From an uncultured Alphaproteobacteria bacterium (lineage in GTDB: Bacteria; Pseudomonadota; Alphaproteobacteria; HIMB59; GCA-002718135), in assembly GCA_902591485.1 (NCBI GenBank), contig CACJAV010000001.1:80563-144562 (forward strand): DNA of 64,000 nucleotides, read 5' to 3'. Position numbers and translations under genes: made by a program. Below are positions 25,564-34,564 of the stretch, one piece after another (the first letter of the stretch is position 1; each line of letters opens with the position of its first letter). Under the pieces are notes generated by a model. It searched no databases and had not been told where the DNA came from. It was given only the letters and a program-made list of their open reading frames with translations.

Positions 25564-25974
25564 ATGATTGAAGCTTGGGGAGGAATTTTAAATCTAGTTT
25601 TATATTTAATAAGCATGTTAGGTTTAGGATATTACACAGTACTTACTGTGTTTAGTCCAAATACACTTGTTACAAGATATGATTTGGGTGAAAAATCAGT
25701 TCCAATTATAAGAATTGTAGGAAGTTTTGTTCTTCCAACTCTTATTATTGGTGTTTGGATTATTTTTAGAGAAAATGGACCACTTGGTTGTTGGATTTTC
25801 TTTGTGTTTAATTTTCTTGTATCCTTATGTCAGGTAATTTTAGGTTGGGCTACAAGATTAAAAATAATTGATCCAGAGTCAAAAACAGATGTTGGTGATG
25901 AAGTAGTAGGGCACGTATTTGTTGCGATCGCTGCTATCCTAATATTTAGACTTTCAGATACAATCTACGCTTAA
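25564..25974 (+). CDS. Four-TM membrane protein of unknown function
   Basis: A 136-residue hydrophobic protein with helices at about 5-25, 50-66, 72-95 and 115-133, after a strong AAAGGAGG site. The second loop contains NTLVTRYDLGEKSVPIIRIVG. It lies in a row with two small dimeric-barrel genes and is followed by a hairpin, so the three may form one transcript. Confidence 0.6.
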   Translation: MIEAWGGILNLVLYLISMLGLGYYTVLTVFSPNTLVTRYDLGEKSVPIIRIVGSFVLPTLIIGVWIIFRENGPLGCWIFFVFNFLVSLCQVILGWATRLKIIDPESKTDVGDEVVGHVFVAIAAILIFRLSDTIYA

Positions 25975-25988
25975 TTAATTTTAAAGAT

Positions 25989-26013
25989 GCTGGGAATTAT
26001 TATCCCAGCATTA
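25989..26013. terminator. Hairpin between convergent genes, probable transcription end
   Basis: A 9-bp perfect stem (ATGCTGGGA / TCCCAGCAT) with a 7-base loop lies 15 nt after the plus-strand stop and before the convergent minus-strand gene. The downstream run is A/T mixed rather than pure T, so termination is probable rather than certain. Confidence 0.55.
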
Positions 26014-26030
26014 TCAATATATAATTTATA

Positions 26031-27296
26031 TTATAAAATATCATTTTTTAGGACATTTTTAATATTTTCTTCACTTTGTATTTTTTGATCTAGCAATTTA
26101 TTTTCTTCAATGATGTCGAATTCTTTATAAATTTTTAAATCTCTATAAATAGTTGTTAAAAAAAAGTAAAAATGAGTGGTAAATTGCCCTTCAACACAAT
26201 CAAATCTATAAACAGCTCCTAGATTTCTAATTTTTTGTTCTTCAGACAGTCCATATAGTGTATCAGGATCGTAACCTACAGCAATACCTTGTAAAGTTTT
26301 ACTGAGAGTTGTATCATTAAATTTATATTTATTAACAATAACATTATTATACTGTGCTAATAAATTGTCATTAAGACCATCAACAATCATATTGCCTTCA
26401 TCTACACAAATATCAACAGAAGATGTTTCATTTTTTTTCTTTCCAGCAATGCTTAAAATTCTTTTTTCTAACGGTGAATACCTAACAATATAAGTTGAAA
26501 AAAAATCATTTTTATTTGGAGGTTCCACAATGTAATGTAAATCATTATTAAAACCATAAACATATGTTTGTAGTCCAATATCCGTGTTTGCATTAATACA
26601 TCCTTTTTCATCTGTAATTGATGGTATTAATAGAGGTTCGTCATTTATTGTTGATGCAAGGAGACACTGATAATCATTTCCATTATCTTTTTTATAATTA
26701 TGTATTTTAAACTTACCAATAACATTTACATTTTCAATTTTATCGTAAAGTTTAACTCCAAATAGAGTCCAGTTATAAGGAGGATTATTATAAATATCAA
26801 ATTTCTTAACACTCACATCTGAACTATTTACTTGATTTTTTCCTTCAGATATTTTTCTTATATCTTCTTCTGTAAGTTTAATATTAATACTACGTCCTTT
26901 TAATTCATATTCTAAAATATATTCAGAAATATTTTGTGATTTAAAAAAAGGTATACTCGTTTGGATTGGATGTGCTCTACAACTGTTATACCAAGAAACT
27001 ATATTTTCTAAAATTCCTCTAAACTTATCATCATGTAAATTTGTTTCATCTAACAAAACTATATCTTTCACATCAAAAGTATCTTCGTCATGTTTGATCA
27101 ACAAAATTACTTTGTAATCGTCTTCTGCAGATATAATCATATTACCTAATCTATTAAAATGAGGACATGTCTCATAGTTCTGTCTATAAAATTGTTTTAA
27201 TTCGTTTTCTATTTCAGAAACAGTTGTCTTTAACTCATATGCAATTAAATTCTTCGAAGTAGTTAATAATAAAATAAGAAATATAAATCTTTTCAT
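26031..27296 (-). CDS. Secreted hypothetical protein (421 aa)
   Basis: Begins with a signal peptide (MKRFIFLILLLTTSKNLIA) and continues as a polar, cysteine-containing domain without recognised motifs. Cysteines at several places suggest disulphides in the periplasm. No family was recognised, and no neighbour hints at a role; the AlkB-type gene lies 50 nt upstream on the same strand. Confidence 0.55.
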   Translation of the reverse strand: MKRFIFLILLLTTSKNLIAYELKTTVSEIENELKQFYRQNYETCPHFNRLGNMIISAEDDYKVILLIKHDEDTFDVKDIVLLDETNLHDDKFRGILENIVSWYNSCRAHPIQTSIPFFKSQNISEYILEYELKGRSINIKLTEEDIRKISEGKNQVNSSDVSVKKFDIYNNPPYNWTLFGVKLYDKIENVNVIGKFKIHNYKKDNGNDYQCLLASTINDEPLLIPSITDEKGCINANTDIGLQTYVYGFNNDLHYIVEPPNKNDFFSTYIVRYSPLEKRILSIAGKKKNETSSVDICVDEGNMIVDGLNDNLLAQYNNVIVNKYKFNDTTLSKTLQGIAVGYDPDTLYGLSEEQKIRNLGAVYRFDCVEGQFTTHFYFFLTTIYRDLKIYKEFDIIEENKLLDQKIQSEENIKNVLKNDIL

Positions 27297-27346
27297 TTTT
27301 TTTATAACTCTATTACTTATGCTATATCAATTTTAGTTGAAAGCAT

Positions 27347-28366
27347 TTATATACTTTTTAGTTTATTTATTTTTTTATTCATAACAAAAAACCATAATGG
27401 AGGAATTAGAGCCATTATTAACATAATTGAATAGTTTGCTGGCATTTCAATTACTTTTTCTTCTTGTGATAATAATGGATAATGTTTGGATGCACTTTGA
27501 TGATGTTCTGCATGTAAACCTAGATTAAACGTCGACCAATTAGCTGAAATATGACGGCTATTCCATGAGTGATGATCGGTAAATCGTTCGTATTTTCCAT
27601 TCTCCATTTTTCTCTCTAGACCATAATGCTGAATGTAATTCACAAGTTCGAGTAAAGTAATAGAAACAAAAGAATGGAAGATGACAAATACTAATCCGTT
27701 AATACCGGCAACAAAAAATGCAATAAGTAAAAAAATAATTTCTAAAACAAAATAATGCAACATTCTGTTTTGAAGACTTAATGTATTGATATTTTTTTTA
27801 TCAAGAATATTTTTTTCAATATTCCACGAAGAAATAACACTATTAATGACACAACGAATGAAATAGAAATAAAAATTTTCACCTCTTCTTGCTGTTGCTG
27901 GATCTTCTTTTGTTGCTACGTGTTTATGGTGACCGTAAACATGTTCAATGCGAAAATGACCATAACAACACAATACTAATAACAATACACCGATACCACG
28001 CATATATTTATTCTGTCGATGAATGAGTTCATGCGCTGTTGTAATACCAATTGAACCTCCTGACATTCCTACAGCGGCACCTAAAGCAGCAGCAACAAGG
28101 ATACTTATGCTTGAATCAGAAACGACGATTAATCCAAATATGATTAAAAATAAGATGCAAGGTAAGATGATAAGAATAGAAAAATTATGCAACACATTTT
28201 CTTTCAAATCCACATCTTGCTTACTTAAATATGGTAACACTAAATCAATCAGTGGTACCAATACAAATACCCAAATAAAGGGAGAAATAGACCAAGAGGG
28301 ATTAATAATAAGGCCGAGTGAACTAGCACCAATAAGTATTAGAGGTGTAACAAGATAGAAAATCAT
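27347..28366 (-). CDS. alkB: AlkB-type membrane fatty-chain/alkane monooxygenase
   Basis: A 339-residue integral membrane di-iron hydroxylase. All histidine boxes are visible in order: HELIHRQ, EHVYGHHKHVAT with DPATARRGE, the NYIQHYGLER box specific to alkane hydroxylases, and LHAEHHQSASKHYPLL. The N-terminal half carries several TM helices. It would hydroxylate an alkyl terminus using a rubredoxin-type electron donor; no rubredoxin gene is adjacent. AlkB is favoured over fatty-acid desaturase by the NYxxHYG box. Confidence 0.85.
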   Translation of the reverse strand: MIFYLVTPLILIGASSLGLIINPSWSISPFIWVFVLVPLIDLVLPYLSKQDVDLKENVLHNFSILIILPCILFLIIFGLIVVSDSSISILVAAALGAAVGMSGGSIGITTAHELIHRQNKYMRGIGVLLLVLCCYGHFRIEHVYGHHKHVATKEDPATARRGENFYFYFIRCVINSVISSWNIEKNILDKKNINTLSLQNRMLHYFVLEIIFLLIAFFVAGINGLVFVIFHSFVSITLLELVNYIQHYGLERKMENGKYERFTDHHSWNSRHISANWSTFNLGLHAEHHQSASKHYPLLSQEEKVIEMPANYSIMLIMALIPPLWFFVMNKKINKLKSI

Positions 28367-28402
28367 TGATTAACTATATAATAATTTAATCATCTTTGCA
28401 TA

Positions 28403-28436
28403 AAAACACATGAGGAAGTTCAAAAATGTGCGTTTT
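28403..28436 (-). terminator. Imperfect hairpin with T-run, minus-strand terminator
   Basis: On the minus strand AAAACgcACAT and ATGTGTTTTT form a stem with a 2-nt bulge and end in a T-run, a few bases after the stop of the homocysteine-methyltransferase-like gene. Confidence 0.4.
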
Positions 28437-28439
28437 GAA

Positions 28440-29360
28440 TCAGATTATTAGTTGAGAAATAGCTTTTATATGAGACGGCTTAATTTCACAGCAACCTCCT
28501 AAAATAGTAGCACCATCATCCATATATTCTCTAACAATATTAAAAAATTCATTTTCATTTAAATCTTTATTTACTCCTAATATTTTATTTGGATTTCCTT
28601 CAATCCCCCAAGAATCGGCAGAGCTTACAACATAATTATCAGGAATTTTATTAAAAGCATTTAGTTTAAAACCATAAGGTAGTTTTAATTTTTTTAATTC
28701 ATTCTTTACTAAATTATATGCTTTTGGTGAAACGCAAGCTGTTAAAATTCCCATCCATTTATCATTTTGGTTGTCATTAACAATTTGTTCAACAGTTTCA
28801 CCTGATGGTAATTTTCCGTTATCTTTTACATGTAGTCCAACTAAAACAGGTAAATTATATTTATTAATAGAGTTAAGAGCAATTTCACATTCTTTTCCAC
28901 TACCCATCACATCTAAATAAAAAAAATCTATGCCATCTTTAAGCATAGCTGCTTGTTCATTAAAACGAACTTCAATTTCATGTAAGTCCTCTCCTAAATC
29001 AGCACTGTAAGTTTGTTTTTGATTGGGAAGACCTCCTGCAATAAAAACATTTTTTTTGGACAGATCTCTTGCTCTTAATGCCAGCTCAACTGCTTTTTTA
29101 TTTATTACTTCAAAAGATTCTAAACAATTATTTTGAATCAATCTTCCTTTTCTAGCAGTAAAGGTATTGGTTACAATTATTTCAGCGCCAGCATCGATAA
29201 AATCAAGATGTGTATCAATTACAAGCTGATGATATTCTTCTTTTATTAAGGCTTCTGCAGACCACAATGTACCTCGAGGTTTTAAACCACGATTTAAAAG
29301 TTCTTGACCCATTCCTCCATCAAGAATTCTTGTATTTTCAAAAAAATGTTTATCTATCAT
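28440..29360 (-). CDS. Homocysteine S-methyltransferase family protein
   Basis: A 306-residue TIM-barrel with the family zinc site: one Cys in GILTACVSPKA and the pair in ILGGCCEIKPSH. The N-terminus ILDGGMGQELLNRG and VTNTFTARKGRL also match. Members move a methyl group from S-methylmethionine, betaine or similar donors to homocysteine. The donor is unknown; a link with one-carbon metabolism such as the DmdA-like gene at 56726 is only speculative. Confidence 0.85.
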   Translation of the reverse strand: MIDKHFFENTRILDGGMGQELLNRGLKPRGTLWSAEALIKEEYHQLVIDTHLDFIDAGAEIIVTNTFTARKGRLIQNNCLESFEVINKKAVELALRARDLSKKNVFIAGGLPNQKQTYSADLGEDLHEIEVRFNEQAAMLKDGIDFFYLDVMGSGKECEIALNSINKYNLPVLVGLHVKDNGKLPSGETVEQIVNDNQNDKWMGILTACVSPKAYNLVKNELKKLKLPYGFKLNAFNKIPDNYVVSSADSWGIEGNPNKILGVNKDLNENEFFNIVREYMDDGATILGGCCEIKPSHIKAISQLII

Positions 29361-29447
29361 AAGTGAAGAATATAATACGTATTAATATAAAATGTAACTT
29401 AATAAATTCTTTATCGGCTTTACCTCATACTGGTATATGTATATTTT

Positions 29448-30137
29448 TTATCCAACTCTATGGACAAAATCTTCACTAATGTAAATACCAGACTCTTTTT
29501 CTTTCTTATATCTAACAATTAATTGAGCAATACAGTCATCAATTTTATATTCCTGTTCTTTTCGGTATTGTAAATTAACTCGTATAGGTACTTTAAAACT
29601 AACACCTGGAATGGTGTATAATTCAATTTCATATCTTCCTTTGTAGAGAGTTTTAATTAATTTGGTATTTCCCTCTCTGTCAATTTCACCATATTCAGTA
29701 CCAACTCCCATATAACTACTATTATTATTACGAATACCCGCTAAAATTTCCTTATCATCTTTTGTTATTATAGATCCATATAATTTGATGTCATAGACAT
29801 CTAATTCATTTGAATCCGGATCCATAACACTCATTTGTATAGCACTGACATCAAAACGAGTCACAATTGCGTTATTTTCTTTTAAGAGATAATAATATTC
29901 CAAAACAATTTTTCTCCCACTCATATCAAACGTGGAAACTTTAGTGCCACACACATAAGGTTGATTTGTATCATCATTTTCAACAATCCATTTAATTGTA
30001 TAAAAACGAAAATGTTTTTCTGTTGTTTCGTATTCATATGTTATTTCAGCGTAGGAGGTTGTAGCAGAGACAAGATATAATATGATTAATACAAGTGATA
30101 TTAAAAATAATACAATTCGTTTTGTTATCTCTGCCAC
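29448..30137 (-). CDS. Exported hypothetical protein (229 aa)
   Basis: An N-terminal helix (about 10-30, IVLFLISLVLIILYLVSA) acts as signal anchor; the rest is strand-rich and polar with no recognised motif. It begins 66 nt after the stop of the response regulator on the same strand, so it could be part of its transcript or one of its targets. Confidence 0.5.
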   Translation of the reverse strand: MAEITKRIVLFLISLVLIILYLVSATTSYAEITYEYETTEKHFRFYTIKWIVENDDTNQPYVCGTKVSTFDMSGRKIVLEYYYLLKENNAIVTRFDVSAIQMSVMDPDSNELDVYDIKLYGSIITKDDKEILAGIRNNNSSYMGVGTEYGEIDREGNTKLIKTLYKGRYEIELYTIPGVSFKVPIRVNLQYRKEQEYKIDDCIAQLIVRYKKEKESGIYISEDFVHRVG

Positions 30138-30203
30138 AAAAAATGAAATATAAAAAAATTTAGTCGAAAAGAAGTCACGACTAAGATTATTTTATGAAAT
30201 TAC

Positions 30204-30899
30204 TTACGCTGATTGTGGGTGCCATGAATATCCAGAACCATAAGAAGTTTTAATACGATTAAAATCTATATCTGGACGTGCATGACGAAATTTTTTACGT
30301 AACCTTTTGATATGAGAATCAATATTGCGATCAGTTACCGCAATATCATGTGAATAACACACATCAAGGAGTTGATCTCGAGTATAAACAACACGTGGAC
30401 GTTTAACTAACTGTCTAAGTAAAGCAAATTCTGTTTTCGTAAGTTCAATACTTTTGCCAAACCAACGGCATAATATCTGTTCTTCTAAGAGTTCTAAATT
30501 ACCTAATCTATAAACTTGATCTGACTTTTGCTTCGCAAAGTAGCTCATGACCTTTTCTAAGCGAGCATGAAGAATATTAAAACTATAAGGCTTTAAAACA
30601 TAATCACCAATAGTGGTGTCTTTTAAGGCTCTTTCTTCAAGATTATCAACGGCTGTTAAGAAGAGAGCAGGGAGCTTATCTTTATTAAGAACAGCGCATA
30701 AGTCTCTATAGAATTCAAACCCTGTTAATTTGGGCATTTTCATATCAATAACATAGGCATCGGCCGGTTTATCTTCGTGATACAGTAATGCTTTTTCTGG
30801 ATCTGCGAAGGTAATCGTTTTGTACCCCTTAGATTGAAATTGAAGTGATAGTGATGTTAGTATGGATGTATTATCGTCTATTATGGATATTATCGTCAT
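30204..30899 (-). CDS. OmpR/ChvI-type response regulator
   Basis: The receiver domain (1-120) has the acidic pair DDN, phospho-acceptor Asp in YVIDMKMPKLTG, FLTAVD and Lys in VLKPYS. The C-terminal winged helix (about 135-230) shows ELTKTEFALLRQLVKRPRVVYTRDQLLD and DRNIDSHIKRLRKKFR. The domain details resemble the ChvI branch. No histidine kinase is encoded nearby, so it is orphan in this window. AGAAAGGAAAA precedes the ATG. Confidence 0.87.
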   Translation of the reverse strand: MTIISIIDDNTSILTSLSLQFQSKGYKTITFADPEKALLYHEDKPADAYVIDMKMPKLTGFEFYRDLCAVLNKDKLPALFLTAVDNLEERALKDTTIGDYVLKPYSFNILHARLEKVMSYFAKQKSDQVYRLGNLELLEEQILCRWFGKSIELTKTEFALLRQLVKRPRVVYTRDQLLDVCYSHDIAVTDRNIDSHIKRLRKKFRHARPDIDFNRIKTSYGSGYSWHPQSA

Positions 30900-31027
30900 T
30901 TTTCCTTTCTCTTAATCAACCAAAAAACCTTCGAAGGAATTAACTCTAACACTAAGGCCAAAGTGTGTCAAAAATAATATTTTATATTTCTTAAAACGAA
31001 CATAATTAAAGCTCTAAAATAAAAAGA

Positions 31028-32065
31028 TTAATTTTTAATTGCCTTTGCACTGTTTAAAAAATAACACAAATCAGCAACTTCTATGTTATTTTTTTTAATT
31101 TCTATAGTGGTGTTTGGATGAAAATTAACAATATAATTTTTTTTAATTTTATTAGTCCAAAAATCAGGGTTAGAGGTATTGGGACATTTTTTACCAATAA
31201 ACCAAAATTCTATTTCTTTTATAGTATAAATAGAATTATTTTTTAGAGTAATTATAACTGTATCATTAAAATATTCTGACCATTTTGCAGAAAATTCTAT
31301 TTTTTCTAACGTGTTTGAATTTAAATTAAAATAATTATTATCTATTTTTTTTTCATCTTTATTTATTTCTATGTTATTTAAGATTGAATTAGACTTTGCG
31401 AAAATATATTCTTTTTTATTATTTACAAAATATATATTTTTAGTATTATTTTTTTTAACATAAATATAATTACATGAACTTATACTTTTGTTATTTTCTT
31501 TTAAGTAACAAAGTGTATCTCCTAACATTTGCCATTTACCAATTTTCTCTTTTGTATTATTTTCAGATTTATAATAATAAGAACCATCAGAATAGTGAAT
31601 TTCAGTGAATTTATTTTTTGTCTCGAGATATTCACCTAATATTTTTTTATCTACAATTTTATTTATTATTTGAGATTTATTGAGTTGCCTATATTCATTT
31701 AAAAATAGAATATTTTTTTGATTATTATCTGTTTTTTTAGATGTTGTGATTATTTCACTATTGTTTTTTATTACTGATGAATTATTTTCTAAATAAAAAA
31801 ATATACCAATTATAAAAAATATTATTAATATTAAGAATATATAATTTTTTGTTGCAGATCTTTTTTTACTATTAATTTTTTCTTTTTTTGAAAAATCTTT
31901 ATCATTATTACTCTTTTCTTCTTTTTCTATATTCCAAGGATCCTTTGGGGGATTAAATTTGTCATTTTTTTCAATATTATTTAACCTTTTCTCAACTTCA
32001 TCAACGTTTTCTTCTAATATAAAATCTTTAAGTGAATCATTTTTATTCTCTTTATCTTTTGTCAT
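31028..32065 (-). CDS. Single-pass membrane protein of unknown function (345 aa)
   Basis: A charged cytoplasmic N-terminus (about 1-70, Lys/Glu/Asp/Asn-rich) precedes one TM helix (YIFLILIIFFIIGIFFYLE) and a strand-rich extracytoplasmic part with several cysteines. The motif region KWQMLGDTLCYLKENNKSISSC resembles small repeat domains but no family was assigned. It is divergent from prsW with 20 nt between starts. Confidence 0.5.
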   Translation of the reverse strand: MTKDKENKNDSLKDFILEENVDEVEKRLNNIEKNDKFNPPKDPWNIEKEEKSNNDKDFSKKEKINSKKRSATKNYIFLILIIFFIIGIFFYLENNSSVIKNNSEIITTSKKTDNNQKNILFLNEYRQLNKSQIINKIVDKKILGEYLETKNKFTEIHYSDGSYYYKSENNTKEKIGKWQMLGDTLCYLKENNKSISSCNYIYVKKNNTKNIYFVNNKKEYIFAKSNSILNNIEINKDEKKIDNNYFNLNSNTLEKIEFSAKWSEYFNDTVIITLKNNSIYTIKEIEFWFIGKKCPNTSNPDFWTNKIKKNYIVNFHPNTTIEIKKNNIEVADLCYFLNSAKAIKN

Positions 32066-32085
32066 AAAATGTTAATTTTACTTAT

Positions 32086-32736
32086 ATGCAATTTTTAGCT
32101 ACTATAATACCAGCAATTGTTCTAGTTTATATTTTTTATACATTTGATAAATTTCCTGAACCTAAAAGATATATAATAATTACTTTTATTTTAGGTATAG
32201 TAATCGCTTTTCCAGCTGGTTATTTGAATTTTTATGCAGATAATTATCTTAATAAGACGATTGACAATAATTCACCATATTTATTTTTAAAAACATTAAT
32301 ACCTGGTCCTGTAGTAGAAGAATTATTAAAATATTTTATCCTTGTTTTCTATTGTTTGCGATTAAGTGCATTTGATGAACCTATGGATGGTTTAGTTTAT
32401 GGCTCAACTGCTGCCTTAGGATTTGCTATGATTGAAAATTTCCAATATGTATACAATGCATCAGACTTTAATAGTTCTTGGCAGGATGTAGCTTGGGTTA
32501 GAGCTTTTTTAACAATACCTATGCATGGTTCTACTGGAGTTATACTTGGTTTCTTCTTATCTTATTATTATTTTTATAAAAAACAAATTTTTTTTTATAT
32601 TGGACCGTTAGTAGCAATCTTAATTCATTTTTTATATAATTATGGTTATTTTGAAATTATGGTTATCATTTCATTGATTGTTATATTTTTTATGTTCAGA
32701 CATTTAAGAAAAAAACAAAATTCCATTACATATTAA
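32086..32736 (+). CDS. prsW: PrsW-family intramembrane metalloprotease
   Basis: A 216-residue multipass protein. The family active-site motifs are visible: EELLK in PGPVVEELLKYFILV, the GFAMIENFQY helix and the MHGSTGVILG helix. PrsW-type glutamic/metalloproteases cleave membrane anti-sigma factors or activate signalling. No anti-sigma gene is adjacent; the divergently transcribed single-pass protein is a possible substrate, by position only. Confidence 0.8.
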   Translation: MQFLATIIPAIVLVYIFYTFDKFPEPKRYIIITFILGIVIAFPAGYLNFYADNYLNKTIDNNSPYLFLKTLIPGPVVEELLKYFILVFYCLRLSAFDEPMDGLVYGSTAALGFAMIENFQYVYNASDFNSSWQDVAWVRAFLTIPMHGSTGVILGFFLSYYYFYKKQIFFYIGPLVAILIHFLYNYGYFEIMVIISLIVIFFMFRHLRKKQNSITY

Positions 32737-32771
32737 AGTTGTTTTTAAAAAGAAAAGGGGATTGTAAATTA

Positions 32772-33326
32772 TTAAAGTTCAGTATGGGTCGTTTTAGAGG
32801 CTATATAATCCATTATAGCTAATAAAACGCCCGATCCAACAAAAACTAAGTGAATAATAATTTGCCAATATACATCTCTATCAGTGTGATTTTCTAAGTC
32901 CAAAAATGTTTCTAATAAATTTATTCCTGATATTGCAACAATAGAAGCAACTAATTTTAATTTTAATCCACTAAAATCAACTTTTCCCATCCAAGATGGT
33001 TTATCTTCACTGTTTCTAGCAATATCTATTTTAGATACAAAATTTTCATATCCTGCAAAAATAATCATTAAAACTAGATTTCCTATAAGAGCCAAATCTA
33101 CAATATGCAAAACTGATAGTAGGAGATCAGTTAATCCATAATTAAGAATTTTAAACCAAACAACACCTTTTATTGGATCCACAAAATAGATACTCATCGC
33201 AAATTCTTGTAATACTTTGAGCATAATAAATGCGAGTGATAAGCATAAAACAACATAAACAGGTGCCATTAACCATCTGCTAGCAAACATGCTATATTCT
33301 AATGTATTTTCAATTTTATCTCTCAT
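32772..33326 (-). CDS. YqhA/UPF0114 family membrane protein
   Basis: A 184-residue protein with four TM helices. Segments FASRWLMAPVYVVLCLSL, LHIVDLALIGNLVLMIIFAGYENFVS and LKLVASIVAISGINLLETFLD match the UPF0114 pattern. The function is unknown. It lies 62 nt downstream of the chaperone-protease operon on the same strand. Confidence 0.8.
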   Translation of the reverse strand: MRDKIENTLEYSMFASRWLMAPVYVVLCLSLAFIMLKVLQEFAMSIYFVDPIKGVVWFKILNYGLTDLLLSVLHIVDLALIGNLVLMIIFAGYENFVSKIDIARNSEDKPSWMGKVDFSGLKLKLVASIVAISGINLLETFLDLENHTDRDVYWQIIIHLVFVGSGVLLAIMDYIASKTTHTEL

Positions 33327-33388
33327 TTTATCAATTGATCTATTTTTAAATAATAAATATATTTACATCTAGGTAAATACTAAAATAA

Positions 33389-34564
33389 TTATAAATTAAT
33401 GTGGATTGTTTTATTGATACCTAAATCATTACTTATTTTTGACAGAGATTCTATTAAGTTTTCTTGTTTATGATTACACATAACTATAAGCTCTTTAGAT
33501 AATATCTCTAGCTCTGATATTAATTTTTCTTTTTTTGATTTTGTTAATGAGGAATTTTTTATATTTTCCCATTTTTTGTTTATTTCATTTACAGGATTTA
33601 AACCAGCCTGATTAGATAACTTTATTATATCATCAATTTTATTTAGATGATTAATGCCAATTGATTTTTCTAATATTTTTTTTTCTGAACTGGTCCAAGA
33701 GTTATTACTAATCATTAATTTAACTTCTGCCCACATCTTTATACTATTAAATTCTTCAGTTTGCTCTTCATCATAAGCATATCCTTCGCTTTGTGAAATT
33801 AAATCATTTACATAATTATCCATTTCTTTTTTAGTATGTTTGAATTGTTTAAATAAATTTATTGATTGTTGATAAGGTTCACTTTCACTGTAAATTATTA
33901 ATGCTTTTGCCCTTACAAATATCATAGGATGGGTAGAATAAATTTGACTGCGATCACCCTTCAAATCAACAATATTTTTTAATTGGTTAATAAAAGTTTT
34001 GTGGTCAAAATTAATATTAGGAGGTTTTAATCCTGAAGCAATTTTCATCATACAGTTTATGCAAGCATCCAAATTATTATTACAATATAAACCCATCCTA
34101 TCTACACTGATCTCTGCAGCTTGAGATAATCTTTTTAATCCAATGTTTTCTGATCCATCAATTGTAACTTTGGGGTAATTTTTATGTGAAAATAAATGAT
34201 GACCAATTTCATGACCAATAATAAATTCCATTTCTTGATCATTTAATAATTCAACAAGTCCAGAATTAATGACTACAGCACTTTCTTTAGACGAAATTGG
34301 TAGACAGTAGGCATTGTGAAAACTATTTGGTTCAATAAAGTAGGTAATTTCTTCTTCTAAATTTAATTTTTCATTAATTTTTTCAGTAATTTTATATATA
34401 CTTGGAAATAATTCTTTTGAAATTTTTAATCCTTGAGTACTTAATCTTAATCTTCTATTTCTAATTTCAGAGTCATTTTGAAAGTAATCATCATCTATTG
34501 TTATGGAATATTCTTTTGGGTCATCATAAATAAATCTAATGTCATCAAGATTAATTTTAGACAT
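33389..34564 (-). CDS. M48-type zinc metallopeptidase in Hsp70 operon
   Basis: A 391-residue protein with zincin motif HEIGHH (118-123), the third ligand Glu151 in AAEISVDRMGLY, and the STHPMIFVRAKAL segment typical of M48 peptidases. No TM helix is evident, so it is probably cytosolic and may be recruited by its operon partners. The C-terminal 130 residues are helical and unrecognised, possibly TerB-like. Its start overlaps the stop of the TerB gene by 1 nt. It is a likely proteolytic arm of the chaperone complex. Confidence 0.82.
   Translation of the reverse strand: MSKINLDDIRFIYDDPKEYSITIDDDYFQNDSEIRNRRLRLSTQGLKISKELFPSIYKITEKINEKLNLEEEITYFIEPNSFHNAYCLPISSKESAVVINSGLVELLNDQEMEFIIGHEIGHHLFSHKNYPKVTIDGSENIGLKRLSQAAEISVDRMGLYCNNNLDACINCMMKIASGLKPPNINFDHKTFINQLKNIVDLKGDRSQIYSTHPMIFVRAKALIIYSESEPYQQSINLFKQFKHTKKEMDNYVNDLISQSEGYAYDEEQTEEFNSIKMWAEVKLMISNNSWTSSEKKILEKSIGINHLNKIDDIIKLSNQAGLNPVNEINKKWENIKNSSLTKSKKEKLISELEILSKELIVMCNHKQENLIESLSKISNDLGINKTIHINL

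Noticed and set aside
28023..28358. Plus-strand open frame of 111 codons
   Set aside because: It is antisense to the AlkB-type gene, whose motifs are unambiguous.
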